DNA of 64,000 nucleotides from Ectocarpus siliculosus (lineage: Eukaryota; Sar; Phaeophyceae; Ectocarpales; Ectocarpaceae): positions 97,902-161,901 of the forward strand of contig FN647962.1 in assembly GCA_000310025.1 (NCBI GenBank), in the 5' to 3' direction. How positions within the stretch are numbered: position 1 is the stretch's first letter; each line of letters opens with the position of its first letter. Under the pieces are notes generated by a model that had not been told where the DNA came from, ran no database searches, and was given only the letters and a program-made list of their open reading frames with translations. Shown here in pieces: positions 13,865 to 26,724 of this stretch. The position numbers and the translations under genes are program-made.

Positions 13865-16800
13865 TGGATGTGGGATTCGGGCTGTGGCCTGTGGGATGTC
13901 GTTGCGTTGGCGTCCAACATTTCGCAGACTTGTCGTTGAAATGATTCCTTGTTACGGTGTTTATTTACGAAACTACGGGAGGAAGGAGAGGGAATGAGGT
14001 ACGCGAGGAGGAGTTGTGAGGAAGGAAAGTTCATTCTGAAGCGCACTTCGCATCTATTTATACAAATGAGTGGTGATGGGGCAGTGTTGGTGTTGATGGC
14101 CTATTTGTCTGTCTCTCTTGAGGTTGAGGAAGGAGCACAAGAAATGTGGAGAGCGATGTCGCAGTCCCTTGCTTTCATGTGGTCTTGTTCTGTTTCTCCG
14201 CCACGTCCAACACCTTCGTGTCTGCCTAGGGTGGCATACGGACGAGCGAGCAGGCGCATAGTTTAGTGTTTGGCAGTAGGGTACAAGTATGTCTTTTTCT
14301 CGGTTCCGAGGGGAGGGTTTCAGGGTCAGGAAACCGAAGCGCAAATAGAGACTGGTTCATATTTTGTTCACATTTCGCTTGCAGTGTGTGTGCAGAAGAT
14401 CGACGAGCTTCGTCCGCTTTTTCCATGTCCGTATCCCCTCAGGAATCCTTTGATTTTGATTAATGCGCCCCCCTGGTATCTGATTTATCTGAGTGGTGCA
14501 TGTAATAAACTGTTGTACCGACGCGGTAGGCCACCAGCCGCCTCCGACTTGGGTTATCGTGTGGAGGTCCTGGAGCGTGGTCGTGGCTGCTCCCTCCTCC
14601 TTCAGCTGCGGCCGTGACTTGTGTTGGTGTGGCGTTATTGTACGCAACGTTTGGGTGTTGGGAGCAGCTGCCGAATGCAGCGCTCCTGTGTTTGTCTTGT
14701 CAATGTCCGTCGTTTCTTGTGTAAGAAGGCGCGTCTTGTAACGCATTCTTTTCCCATTTTTTTTTGTCTTAATTGTATCAGTCGGATCCTCGGGTCCACC
14801 AAGGCAAAGGCAAATGTTAATGTTTGTCTGGGTGTTGGAAGAGTGTGTCTTGTTCTTAGCTGTGGCGCAGAGTTACAAGAGGGCGTTTGAGGACAATGTG
14901 GCCGACTAGTTATTTTTGCCAATAATTTTCGCGTGGTCCACCGGGTTGGCGGTTCGAAGATTTTGTGACAAATCTGTTGTTCTCATCGAAGGCCGGTACC
15001 CGTGCGCGCAGCGCTTGATCTGTTCATGCCTTGCAGATTCTGTACCATATGTGACGCTGATTTATATGTTAACTTCAGCATGGCGACAAGGTTGATCCGT
15101 TTTCTACGCTTCGTACTTGTACTGCTGCTGCTGCAACTGCACTCCGTATGTGGTTGTCCCGGTGGAGTGAGTGTCACTTGTTTTTGGCCACGTAAGTTTG
15201 GGTAAGAGCTTGCTACTTGTGGCACCTCATGGTGATGATGAGTTTGATTGCGCGTGTCAGGATCCTTCCACGCGAGCTCGTTTGTGGGCTGCTTGGCCGA
15301 AGGGAAGGGAGCCAAGCCGACACACTGCGAGAAGCGAGGGGGGGCAATGTCTGATGCTGATTTTAACGTGTTAAATCTCAATGCTGTATATCTTGCTCGG
15401 ATGACAGCGAGCGAGAGCCCGCAGCATCAACAAAATTCAGAGGGTAAGGTAGGGTGGGGTGGTGCTGGCCGATGGCGTGGTGGGCTGCGGTTCAGCCCAG
15501 GGGGGGGGCGGCTGAGCCTGCTGTGGTGCCAGTGACATAGGGCGTTGGCTGCACGAATTTTCTGGGGAAGGTGCGTTGTGTTTAGCTGGACTCAAGCCTG
15601 TGTTCGTTCTTCGGGCTTTGGATCGTAACATGTTGTTTTCGAACTTTTTTTCCTGCTGCATGCTGCGGAGTCACTTTCATCGGCTTCTTGTTTTTTCGTG
15701 GCACTATTAATGTTTCCGCCTCTGACCTACCAGGTACCGGCAGTTTTTATATGACGTGGACGCGTCAGCGTTTTGGTTTCGGATGGGGATGATGGTCGAC
15801 TCAGAGAGTAAATCTTTGTTGCGATTATGAATCTGGTAGAGGATGCCGCTGAACGTATTGTACGATATCCCAGGACTGCGGTACAGGCCAGGGGTGAGAT
15901 TGTCAGAGAAGAGTGCCTGCTTTCGCCAAGAGCAGTTGTTTCTGGCCCCGTTGGTCTCATCGTATTTGCTGTTCGATTTCGTTGTACTTGAAAGTCTACA
16001 TTTTGTAGGCACCATCGATACTCGTCGGCGTTTTTGCTGTCGACAATATCGATTTTGCTCGTAGAGTTTTTGGTGATGCTGGGCGCAATTGTTGGAATTC
16101 GCTTCTGCCTGTTGTATATTTTTTTATTTCAGACGTTGCGAGTCCTTCAGTAGGAGTACCCCGACGTTTTATGAAAGTCCAGCTGTGTACTTGACGTTTA
16201 CATTTATTTGCTCTGGCGGCCCAATCCGTTTTATCTAGGAGGTGGGCAGACAAGACATATGTTGACACGTGTGCGTCCGTGCTTTGCTGGTTGTCTGTTG
16301 CGCTTGAGTGAAATGGCGGTGAAAGAGGCTAGATACTCAAGTCTGAGGAAGTTGCGACTGAGACAGTACGAACTACTCTTTTGGTTTTCAATACTACAGG
16401 AGTATTATATTTCGGTGTTCCGAAAGGTTACAACAATGTTTTTTTGCAAACGTTGTGTGTTATCTCACAACACAAGAAGTTATGCATGAGCGGAGTCTTT
16501 CGTCCAAACGAAACCTGACGCTTTCGTCTCGTGTGACTCAAAACACGAACAAGTATCTAGCATTAGTCCAACGTGCAGAGTTAAGAGCTGTGTTGCGAAG
16601 CGTGGAAAAAAATCGAACACGTTTTTCAGCGGATGGGAGGGGTCATGCGCATCACAACCCCGGTATTCTCGGCTTCAATTTACGACACTAGTGCAGCACG
16701 TGGCGCCCCCCCCGTCCCGTTCGCTCCACCCCAATATATCGATAGTCTTGGCCGTTTCCGTCGGTTGTTCGATGTGGTCTGACGATTTTCCTAAGTATCG

Positions 16801-17120
16801 CTCGTGGCCTCCGTGGATAGCTTTGTAGACAACTCAGTTCATCGCCTGGCACCACAGCTCGTCAAATCGCAGGACGACCGATGAGACGCGCCGATTCCCC
16901 AGCAGATGAGATATAATTCCCCCTACATGACGCACTACATGCAGTATCGACACGCGCGGTGTGCCCGCAAGATTCAGCGCCCAGGGGTTGCGTTTGAAGG
17001 CTTGGATGTATCCCCTGTGAGCAACCCCCTCGTACTTGGCAGTTGCAAGGGGAAGCCTCTGCCAAGGACGTACCCCCAGTGCCGGCCACTTTCCGTCGAT
17101 GAAAGAGAGGCACCTCCTCC
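13865..17120. other. Gene-poor interval
   Basis: No exon chain or conserved domain was recognised on either strand. Small open frames occur, including one with a leucine-rich hydrophobic stretch near 15080-15160, but none has a start, splice partners and motif together. I see nothing further that I can support. Confidence 0.35.
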
Positions 17121-19833
17121 TCAACTTCTCTTCTTGCCCCAACACAGTGCTTCATCGGACTTGGCCCGAATGGCTTGCTCCAGGCGCCTGATGATGCAGC
17201 CAGTAAGGTCGTCGCCTCTGCCTTTGAGGGGCGGACATAGGCTTTCCCGGCGCATGACGCGTACATTGCAAACCGCCGGTCAGGGGAAGTCCCGCAGAAC
17301 GAGGAAAGCAGTCCGTCCTGGCTCTCCCGTAGACTTTTTTGAGCAAATAGTTGAAGAAAGGTCAGAACGGGAACGAACATAGCTATGAGTGACGCCACGG
17401 CGCATACGGGAGTAGTACAACAGTAGATTAGTGCGAAGAAGGTCGACATGCTCGTCTTCCTCCGGAGTCTAGACGTGTGCTAAAACAAAACTCAACCGGC
17501 GACAACTCCGTTTTTTTATCTGTTAAGGGGCAACAAAACATTATCTCAGTACGTCGACCATCGGGCATCGTATCGTTTGAGCAGTTGGGCAAAGACTCCT
17601 TGTGATATGCACACTTCTACACAGCGAAGAAAATAATGCTATATGGACGCCAGCGTAACGGCATGCACGTGAATCTCTCCTCGCCGTTGTTCCGTTAACA
17701 CACCTGTACTGGGGGTCGCCCGGTTTTTCCATCCAAGCGGTCTTGGCGCGCAGCGTTGTAGGCGGCATCTTGCCCAGCAGCTCTGCTCTTCGTTCGAACG
17801 AGTCCAACACACGACCTGCTTCGAGCCTGTCGGGAAGGCCGTCGACCGGTGACCGAGTCCGCGCCGCATTCTCCCGATCAGGCCAAAGGACTGAGCCATC
17901 AATCTGTCTGTGCTCGGTAGTATGGCAGGAGCACCTTGACGACCGGAAGTGGGCAGGCTCGATGCCGTTGGCCTGAAGAGACCTCGCGTAAAGACCATTG
18001 TATGGCCGAACAACAGGCTGTGAACACGATCGCATCGTCGCTCGAGGGAATATTCTAGCGTCGGTGGAAGTCGCTCGCGCTGCAGGCTCTGCGTGTGTAG
18101 CCCACAACACCCGTCCCCGGGTGCTCCACCGCTCGCGATGGTGATTCTCCTCATTTACATCCTTCTTTTTCGCTGTGATCCTCTCGCTGTGGTCACGGAC
18201 CCACTTCCCACGGTAGTCGCAATCACCGCGCCTCGTTTGGGGGGCGAAGCATCCCTCCTCTTCGTCCTTTACATCTGAGGTAAGAGTCCCGTTCAAATGA
18301 TGGGTGCTATCAAAGCAACTCGGTCGTTTCCCTTCCGCCTCTTTTTCACCAATTCGTTCCTCGCCCGCACAGCTCCTCAGCGATGCCCCGACCATTCCCT
18401 CGCGCTGTCGAGCGTGCAGGTACCCGTTGTCTAGAACGCTCTCCTTGCTCCCTCTATTAGCTTCAAATTTGCACGGGTCGAGACTTGCCCTTGGACGAGA
18501 ACAATCTCTGCTTGCCCTCGGTGCACTCTGCTCCGGCCTCTCTGACCTAGAGCTTCTAATTGCTGTGTTCTTCGCCCGTCGATCTAACGATGAGCTTGCA
18601 GCAGTCCCTTGCTTCCTCCCTCTACGGCTGATGATGTCCGTTTTGTTGGTCGTGTCGCCCTTAGTCTTTCTCTCTAACTTGAGGCATATCTCGACATCTT
18701 CCTCCGCAGAGCTACCGTGAGTGGCCTCGACACAGGCTGTCTCCACACGTCGCGGACTTGCTACTCCTCGACCACTCGAACGTCCCGGGCCTTCACCTTT
18801 GCGCCCAAATTCTTGACAACTGACATCCATGCCTCGCCAGGTACAGCGAAATTCATCGTCGTGCCCATGTTCTTTGCTTCTGCCGGGCCGCGTACCGCGT
18901 GGCAAAGGCCGCTTTTCCTCTGGTCGACCTTTTCGCCTAGGCCCCTTCAATTCCACGAGATACGCAGTTTCTTTTTTGCACCCAGCTTTTTTGCGAGTGG
19001 AATATCCGTCTGAGAGGTACGACTCTTCACTTCCCGAGCGATTGGCGACGCATTTCGGGGGAGAACGTTTTTCTTCCCCTGAACTGCTATTTCCCGAATT
19101 GTGGTCAATTTCTTGGTGAGAAATCGACACTTTAGCAGACTCATCATGGACAGATAGTCGGGTCCTGCGCGGCAACGCGCCTTCAGACCGCTCGCGTTGC
19201 CGCCGAACATGAACGAGTTGCTCTTTTGCTTCGTCGAGCGCCTCGCGAAAAGCAGAGCGGCCTCTGCCTGAGCCTCCCCCCCGGGCAATAGTTCGTCCAG
19301 CGCCGTTGTCAGATACCACGCTGCTAGAGGCGGACGTGCCTTCAAAGTGGCTCTTTCGGATGCGCAACGACTGGCCACAAGAAGGCCGCCCCTTGGTCAC
19401 AATGCTTACTCGCATCGGAGTATGTCGATGGCCATGGCCTCTCTTCTTGTTGTTGTTCTTCTTCTTCCAGGAACAACCGGACTCTTGAGCAAGGGCAACT
19501 AGCTCCTGGCCCAGTTTTCGAACCTGGGTTTGAAGGCGGTAGCGCTGCCGACGCAACAATGAAAGCAAGGAAGCAGAGAGATCGCAAGGTTTGCAATATC
19601 ATAGCCGTCCTGTGACAAGTCCAGTGCCGCACGACAGACCCCTTATTTCGTACCTTCGGTCACGTACGATGTCGTCCAAGAATGAATGCGGCTGAGCACC
19701 TAAGTGAGGTTTAGCATTGTTTCAGAACGGGACCCACCTCCTTGATGCCAGTCTCGAGCACACCGGCGAGGGTGTCACTCGTGTAGCATGACATGTCGAC
19801 TTCTGAACGACCGGGAGCTGCTTCCGGAGCCAC
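17121..19833 (-). CDS. Large disordered Arg/Ser/Lys-rich protein (5' end not found)
   Basis: The core is an exceptionally long uninterrupted reading frame on the minus strand. The phase-consistent model is 19833-19738 (acidic segment with a TSDTLAGVLETGIKE end), 19544-17704 (613 codons) and 17241-17121 (ends GCIIRRLEQAIRAKSDEALC, then a short basic tail and TGA). A short possible coiled coil starts exon 2 (RYRLQTQVRKLGQELVALAQ). The rest is low in hydrophobics and dominated by Arg, Ser, Lys, Glu and Gly with many RS/SR and KK dipeptides. That suggests intrinsic disorder and possibly a nuclear or cytoskeletal scaffold, but I do not recognise a family. The 5' end lies upstream of 19833 and was not located. 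If exon 2 is not spliced at 17704, its frame runs on to a stop at 17541. Confidence 0.5.
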
Positions 19834-20975
19834 CTATCGGGTGATTATTTAAGAGCAGCACACACACGCGCTCACGACACTGCTGTATATGTTGAGATGT
19901 GTTATCTATAGCTCGCAGACGAAAGCGCTTGTCTCCCTGCAAATGATGCTTAACTTCAGTGCGAGCCGGAATCAATATCCAGATCGCATCGAAAAGTTAG
20001 TTCCTCCCGCAATCAACAACATATGTGTACCCATCACGATACAACGCAAGGGAGACAGTCCTCAACACACGTTTTTTCACTCGTGCACTGGTCTCATGGG
20101 TGGAACAAAATTAGAGTTTGTATTGTATGTAGCATCCCACAGACATGCAGCTGTTTCCCCAGACACCACACACACACGAGCGACTGATTCCTTCAAACAT
20201 ACGATGAACGTTCGTAACAGCGTTGTGGTAGTGTCATAGAGTAAAGATGAACAAGATCAAGAAGACAAACCCCCAATTTCTGGTGGTGTAAGGGCGTTGG
20301 TGGAAAAGTTGAAAATATTCGAGGACGACGGTGGCAGAACTGTTGTGACGATGTTGGATATTTCGACTCGTAGAAGATTGCGACCTCGAATATCCATGGG
20401 ATAGAAACGGAGGACACAGCAGGCAAAGGTGTTTTCGGAGCGGGACAAGAAGAACTAAGCTCCCCTCTCTGATACGCCGGACAGTGATGGTAGATTTTAA
20501 AGGACTGGCAATGGATGAATGTCGGCGTTTGGCAATGGATGGAAATTGCGAGAGAGACTGTTATTATTGTCGTAAGAAAAATCTACCATCCCCGTGAGGA
20601 CCACGGGACAAATGGCTATAGGGTTGACCGAAAGGTGGAACGCTTCAATGGAATGCGGCACCATGGTCGTGTGGTCTACAGTATACGGCAGTTGTGTAGA
20701 TAGTGTGTACCACGCAACCTTGGCGAGACCTGGCGAGACCGCAATCCTGTTGATGTAGATCACACCGTTTGTTTGTTCGCGGAGAGAGCAACGAACGCAT
20801 ATCGACCCCCCCCTCTATCGTCCTGCCGGATGCCTAACGATACTACAGTACTCCAATTCCAGTGCTCCAAACAAAGAAGAGCAGGATAGTCTCGCCACAG
20901 AGCAAGAGGCGCACGTACAAAAACATAGTGGATAATGTGCGACGACGAGATAGTAAGTTAAAATATACCGTGTAC

Positions 20976-21058
20976 ATTTCATAAATCCGCCGGACGCCAG
21001 GAAAAGCTCGAACTTTGTTACAGCTTCAGCATGCACATTGGGAATAACGTCGTTCGAC
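20976..21058 (-). CDS. Possible isolated exon, minus strand
   Basis: Between a TAG acceptor (ends 21059) and a GTACAC donor lies a 27-codon open segment (SNDVIPNVHAEAVTKFELFL then ASGGFMK) with coding-like composition. It sits upstream of the disordered-protein gene on the same strand and could be one of its 5' exons. Its phase does not join directly to the exon at 19833, so at least one more exon would be needed. A second coding-like minus-strand stretch occurs at about 20440-20260. The evidence is weak. Confidence 0.2.
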
Positions 21059-22169
21059 CTACAAGACACAGCTAGCTATGAGAATATTTTAGCTCGATCG
21101 GACCAGCAGCTATCTGTATGCTGCCGCCCCGCACTCTGTGGCACCGGGTCGCGTCGTCTAAAGAGCACGAGAACTTGAAAAGCACGATCACCACCACCGG
21201 ACTACTGTACAACAGTACAATTGCAATAATAGTACCAGTCAGCGCTGACTGGCCGTCCAGTGGTTATCACCGTGCTTTTCAACAAAAATCAACAACTAGA
21301 ATACACTATTGGTACATCGTAGGACAAAGAACTCCCGAGGTATTCCGACAGGCTACACGAAGCGAATCAAACGACACTGGCTAACGAAAGGTGTAATTAT
21401 GTAGAACTCCCTTGCACGACCGACGCTGTCTGGCATCCATACATAGCGCGAAATTCGCGTGGGAAGAGCCTCCAGTATGGAATGTCATAAAGTGTGTTTC
21501 AGCGAAACTCAGCACGTATTTCATCGGCACATGTATTCCTGGGGCATCGGCCTTCGATCTCAACATCTCAATGGAGTTCGTTCCGAACGACAAATTATTT
21601 GTCACCTCCCAGCGACAGACACTCGCCTCAATACTTATCCCTATCGGCATCCTCTCGACGCGGGCAAACAAACAGCCAGTAGCCCACAGCAGTCCAGATT
21701 CTTTAGCGACAGGAGCTCGAGCGAAACACCTAGAGAGAGAAAGAGAGCGACCAAGGTGGAGAGGGGAGAGAGGAGAAAGGGAAAGAAGCGTACAACATAT
21801 ACATACAACAATTTATGCCAGCACTGCCTACTAAATTGTCACGTTTCGGCACTCACTGCGGCGCAACTTAATTCAAGCGGAACGTCAACCGGTAGCAGGT
21901 AGGTACCAATGTACCAAATTGCAGCATGTAGGTTGGTTCGTTGAATCGTTGCATCGTTGCATCTGCTGGCACACTGACACGCAAGACACTTTGAACACCA
22001 CAGTCGCAGTCACTGCATCCTGACTGCTTAGACTTCTGTGCGCTTGTCAATGGACACTGCTATAACATCATGTACATACTTCTATGATATGCGATAGGAA
22101 CGGGCCCCTCTGACGCTGGCTCTATACTTAATCCAATATACAAAGAGAAAGCAACCTTCCCGCAACCTT

Positions 22170-22730
22170 ACCGCCTTCTCTAGCTGCACCTTAGCACTGT
22201 TATCAGTAGAAGACACCATGAAGAGGCGTTCGTACGTGCTGGCACGTTAGGTTTGCTTCTTCTGTGGTGGTGAAGTCGAGGATCGATCGTACTGATGCAC
22301 TGTAATAATGGCCTGTGCTTACCATTATTATTATTGTTGGCAAATCTCCGCAAATTATAGTCTAGACCGGCACCCAGTGTCTTGTACTGCTTGTGCTCAC
22401 CACCACGGACCGTAAACCCCTGAACGGCGGGTCATCAGCAGTAGCTAGTGACATCAGCTACTGCTGTCCCGCAGTTCAGGGGTTGGGGTCAGTAGTAGCG
22501 GCGAGCACGAGCAGTACAAGACATTCATTGGTGATTGGGTGTTGCAGGTGTTGGTCTAATTTGGAGATTTTGCGGAGATTGTACAGCAGTAGACGATTAC
22601 TACAATACGATCGATCCTCGATATCACCAACACAGAAGCAGAATTGAGCGCGCTAACGCACCCTCCCCGCTGCTATAGGGTGTCCTGTAGTGATATCAAG
22701 TGTACTAAGGTGCAGTTAGAACGCTAAACG
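22170..22730. repeat. Long imperfect palindrome / foldback element
   Basis: Two arms of roughly 270 bp run in opposite orientation around a centre near 22455. Matching blocks from outside inward: GCACCTTAG near 22185 with CTAAGGTGC near 22706; GAGGATCGATCGTA near 22277 with TACGATCGATCCTC near 22607; AATCTCCGCAAA near 22345 with a shorter match near 22570; GTCTTGTACTGCT near 22378 with AGCAGTACAAGAC near 22512; AAACCCCTGAAC near 22412 with GTTCAGGGGTT near 22475; CAGTAGCT with AGCTACTG at the centre. The arms are diverged, not identical. This is the structure of a foldback/MITE-type element or of a locus whose transcript would form a long hairpin. No protein is encoded inside it. Confidence 0.75.
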
Positions 22731-25700
22731 GGCCTTATTTGAGCGCCTGCCGTTGTGGCTCTGTTGACTTGAATTTAGAATTAATTTTAAATCGTGTGAA
22801 TAATATTTGTCTTGATTTCAAAGGGGGCGTGTGAGGGTAGACTCATGGTTTGTATGCTTTGAGCAGCCTCTACTGTCGCCCGGTGCGAGAATCGACTATT
22901 TCTGTTTGTCCCGATGCCTTCCGACTGCTCTTCCTTGTGTGCCTCGCGTGCATTTTTCTGGTGCTCTTGCGGTTCTTTCAAAATCAGTCGACACTTGGTC
23001 GACATCGAAAATAGGTTGGGTTTCGTTAAGGAACAACAGAGGCTCAAATATTCCACGAAAAATAAGAAAGAAAATAGGACTAAGAAACATAGCTCAGCGG
23101 TGGATCCTACACTAAACTGCTGTAGCACTTGTAAACAATCTGAGCCCGACAGCGGCGATGAAATAAGCAACTGAGCCCAGACCCGATTCGGAGGTTTCTT
23201 CTCTACGGGCCCGCAGTATGTGCCAAGCAAGACGGAAATAAAGCACACGATTACCCGAGTGATGCTCCCCGGCAGCTAGCTTGTCATCGACCCAGGAAGC
23301 CTGGGGGTGTTCCAAAATTGACACCTCTAAACTGTAGGTATAGACTACCTGATGGACCAGCATGGCTGTTATTTCTCAGGTGTCAATCAATTCAACAGCC
23401 GTGCGACCAGTAGTCTAGTACCTTACGCCACCACATCCTTGACAGAGTGGCAGGTGAGACGCGAGAGTGGCGGAAAGGTCGCTGGATCTATGCACGTCGA
23501 TTATAACACCCTCACTTGTTCGTCTGTCACCTTGTGACCACGGCCATTTCCGTGCCTCACCAGTGTTGTTGTGATAGTGTGGAGTGTGGAGGCAACAACG
23601 ACAGAAACCCTCACACACTGCAGAGCAATTCTGCACGTGTGAAAACCTGGCTGCAACCACCTTAGCCGAGATCTCAAGATCGTGTTTCTCCTCACACAAC
23701 TGTGACTAAATTAATAAGCACCCCCATCTTCTACCTAACCATACGGTCTTGCCCTCTCGACTGACGGGGGGAGCTACAGTCATCCTGAGTAACACAAGCT
23801 GCTTGCTTGTGCGCGGCGCTGCCTTCCAACCGTACCATGAGTTAGCTAGCTACCCTGTTTCCTTGGTCAACTGACTCGAACTCACCCAGAAGAGCTTGCT
23901 GTTAGCCTCAAAACGGCACTTGAACCCAAATCGATCTTGACCTTCAGGGTTACTAAGGACACCTTTGACTTCTTCTTGTACGGAAAACACCACCTACTTT
24001 TAATCTACTCAATACGTGTCACTCTCGACGTGGAATAAATTAAATCTTCAAGCATGATACAAGAACAATTCTACTACAGTCAAGCAGTAGTAGTACAGAC
24101 AAAACAGTGTGTGGGTTTTCAACAAATCGCTGGAAGGGCAACACTTTTTCAGCCCCCCCCCCCGCCCCCCCAAATATGACATTCTACACACGCAGCTGCC
24201 CCCATCTCATCGCGTGTGGAGTAGGATACATTGCAGAAGAATCGTGCGATCGCGCGCGATGTACTACTGGCCAAGGCTTAGCTCAAAATAAAACACAATG
24301 AAGCAACCAAGACTACTTCTGCAGACAGCCTTAGCAAGAAACAAGCTGCGACGAGGGACACGTACGGAACTTCCCCGAAAACCACCCAAGAAAAACCTGT
24401 GCGCGATCACCGCATTCCAAACAGACAAGGTTGACATTCAGCAACAACAACCCAGCGGGTAAGGAACGTACAGTCGAGTCTAGGAAATGGTGGCACGCAA
24501 TACTACTGTCTTGCGGAGCTATCTGCAATACCAACAACGAAGTTCATATATTACCAACAACGATAGCCAAACAATCAAAGCGTCAAGACAGTTCAAAAAA
24601 AGTAAATCAGGTATCGATATAATACATGCTTGCAACTTTTCGCTGACGTCGGCATTTAGGCTGGTCACATCCTCTCTTTTTTCAATCAAACTCCCCCCAG
24701 TCGACCGGTGACTCAACTTCGCCTCCTTACCAATACCCACCTACACTGCTGTACCTGCCTCCCGCAAGTGCCTCTCGTCAGCACTTCTGCTTGGGACCCC
24801 CAACCAACCACGTTCATTCCTTGCTTTGAGGTGTGTGTGTGGCGGGGAACTCCGTAAGCGAACGACTTGTACTACAGCAGAAACCAAGCTGTTCCGATGT
24901 GAAGCTCTCCCGACCGCTCCCCTCTTCGCCCGCGAATACGCCCAACAAGCTCTCAACTTATCGTCTGGCGTTTGGTCACGGACATTTAAATACCTAGCGA
25001 CATGCAGCGTGCGTCTTCTAACCCCTTCCCCCACCCTATATCCCAATATTCCTCCCGCAGCGTGCTCTTTCGTCCCAAGAGAGATTGCTCGGGCTGACGA
25101 CAGCACGCCCTCCAAAGCGGCAAATCCGATCGACTATAACAAACCGCTCAACAGCAGATACCGCTGGATTACTCACTACAGCATTAGGGTTAAATTTTAT
25201 TTACTTTTTAGACTCGAGAAACGCACCCCACGACACAAGGAATATGTAGTTTACAGCAAATGGGGCTCCAAAAACGGCGATAGGAAACAAACACGGACGT
25301 ACACCAATAAGGCGGTCGGAAAGGGGGTGCAGCACCGCTTGGGACAGCACCTTCGAACGGAGGGAGAAAAACACGGAAGGGACTAGCTTCTCGAATACAC
25401 TAGAACAAATAGGAGCAGCAGAGGAAACAGAGGGCCAGTCCACAGGACCGCCTCTGAAGCGTCCTGTCCGCCCTTCACCATTCCTAGCTCCAAAACAACT
25501 CGTCAAACGAAAGGACATATCTCCGACACTACACTCAAGCTTACGCCTGTAGGGTGGAATAAACAATTACCATACAACGCCCAAACAGTAGAGCTGCACA
25601 AGAGTGGTAGTTGCGCGTCGATCGAGGCACCTTCCGTGCCCTCGTCTTCGGTCACGCCATCCTCAAAAACATGTCCACGATGGACAGAGAGATCAAGACG

Positions 25701-26724
25701 TCGCTGCTGGAAAAGGGACAAGACCCTTCCCCTCATTCAACCATATATCCCAGCTTGAATGTTCGATTTCACGACGCCTGCTGCATGCGTGCGGCCGCCG
25801 ATTTTTCGAGAGGCGCGAGCAACACTAAGGCGATACATGATTGCAAAGACAGAGCAATACTCTCGGCCATTGCCATTGAGTTAGCAGTGACTCTAGCAGA
25901 GATCACCAATCTACCGTACTATCGGACTACATATCTTGCGTCGGCGCGCAATACCTTCCGTGTCACCGGTGCCCACCTCACGAATCGCGGACATGTATGT
26001 CAAGGGCAGCGGAATCTCCCCCCGGTATGGCCCTCCACTCCCCGCACACATAATCTCGCGGCCTTCCACCACAAAATCGGAACTGCTTGCTGTGTGCCCC
26101 CTCGCATCAGCCACCCCTATCACCTATCACCTATCACACCGACTGCGTTCGAGATCGACACGCTTCTTTCCCATCCTATAGTCGTATCTCATGGTATTCT
26201 ATCGTACATTTACCATTACCCTACGATTGAAAGAGCGTTGTTAATTTACCCACAGAGCAGCCACCCACAATCCCATGCCCCCTGCTTTTCATCTTCCATC
26301 TTTGATCTTTGATCGTCCAGCCCCCCGACACACCACGCCATTAGCCATACAGCCGTTAAAACCCTCGTCAAAGGCGAGGAACGACATCACCATAAGGGGA
26401 CCACAGGGACCACAATAAATACCCCGCTTTCAAAACACCCCGTCCTGGAATTTTTCCAATAAAACTTGGAGCTAATATCACATTTGATACTGCACACAAC
26501 GCCTCCCCCCTCCCCTCCGTTCCCTGTGTCGTCTTTCCTTTCGCTTCTAACACCGTTGAAAACTGGATGATACTTTCACGCGTGGATACTTGATATTTCA
26601 AGCAAAACGTTCTACTTTCGCGTCAAGATGGTAGGATATCACCTACACGCATCACCGTCTGGAAGAAAACATATCTAGATACCTTCCGTTGCCACAGACT
26701 TTATGCCCTGGGCATCAAACATCA
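22731..26724. other. Gene-poor interval upstream of MORN-gene 3' end
   Basis: Several open frames exist on both strands (for example around 22800-23250, 24830-25390 and 25610-26310). None shows a conserved domain, a chain of matched splice sites or convincing residue composition. The right edge is the downstream (3') side of the minus-strand MORN gene. A run of C with interspersed G occurs at about 24151-24170. Confidence 0.35.

Noticed and set aside
16862-17449. 195-codon minus-strand frame with a hydrophobic N-terminus
   Set aside because: Attractive as a membrane protein, but a plus-strand frame is equally open there. The segment that joins in phase to the upstream 675-codon frame is a different frame (17241-17121).
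21412-21834. Overlapping open frames on both strands at about 21.4-21.8 kb
   Set aside because: Both look weakly coding and I could not find splice signals or motifs that favour either, so I annotate none.
22787-23248. 153-codon minus-strand frame with a cysteine/leucine-rich start and a charged end
   Set aside because: No start context, no neighbours in phase and no motif; the plus strand is also partly open.
24826-25386. 186-codon plus-strand frame
   Set aside because: Residue content is not convincing, no domain, and another frame on the minus strand is open over the same bases.
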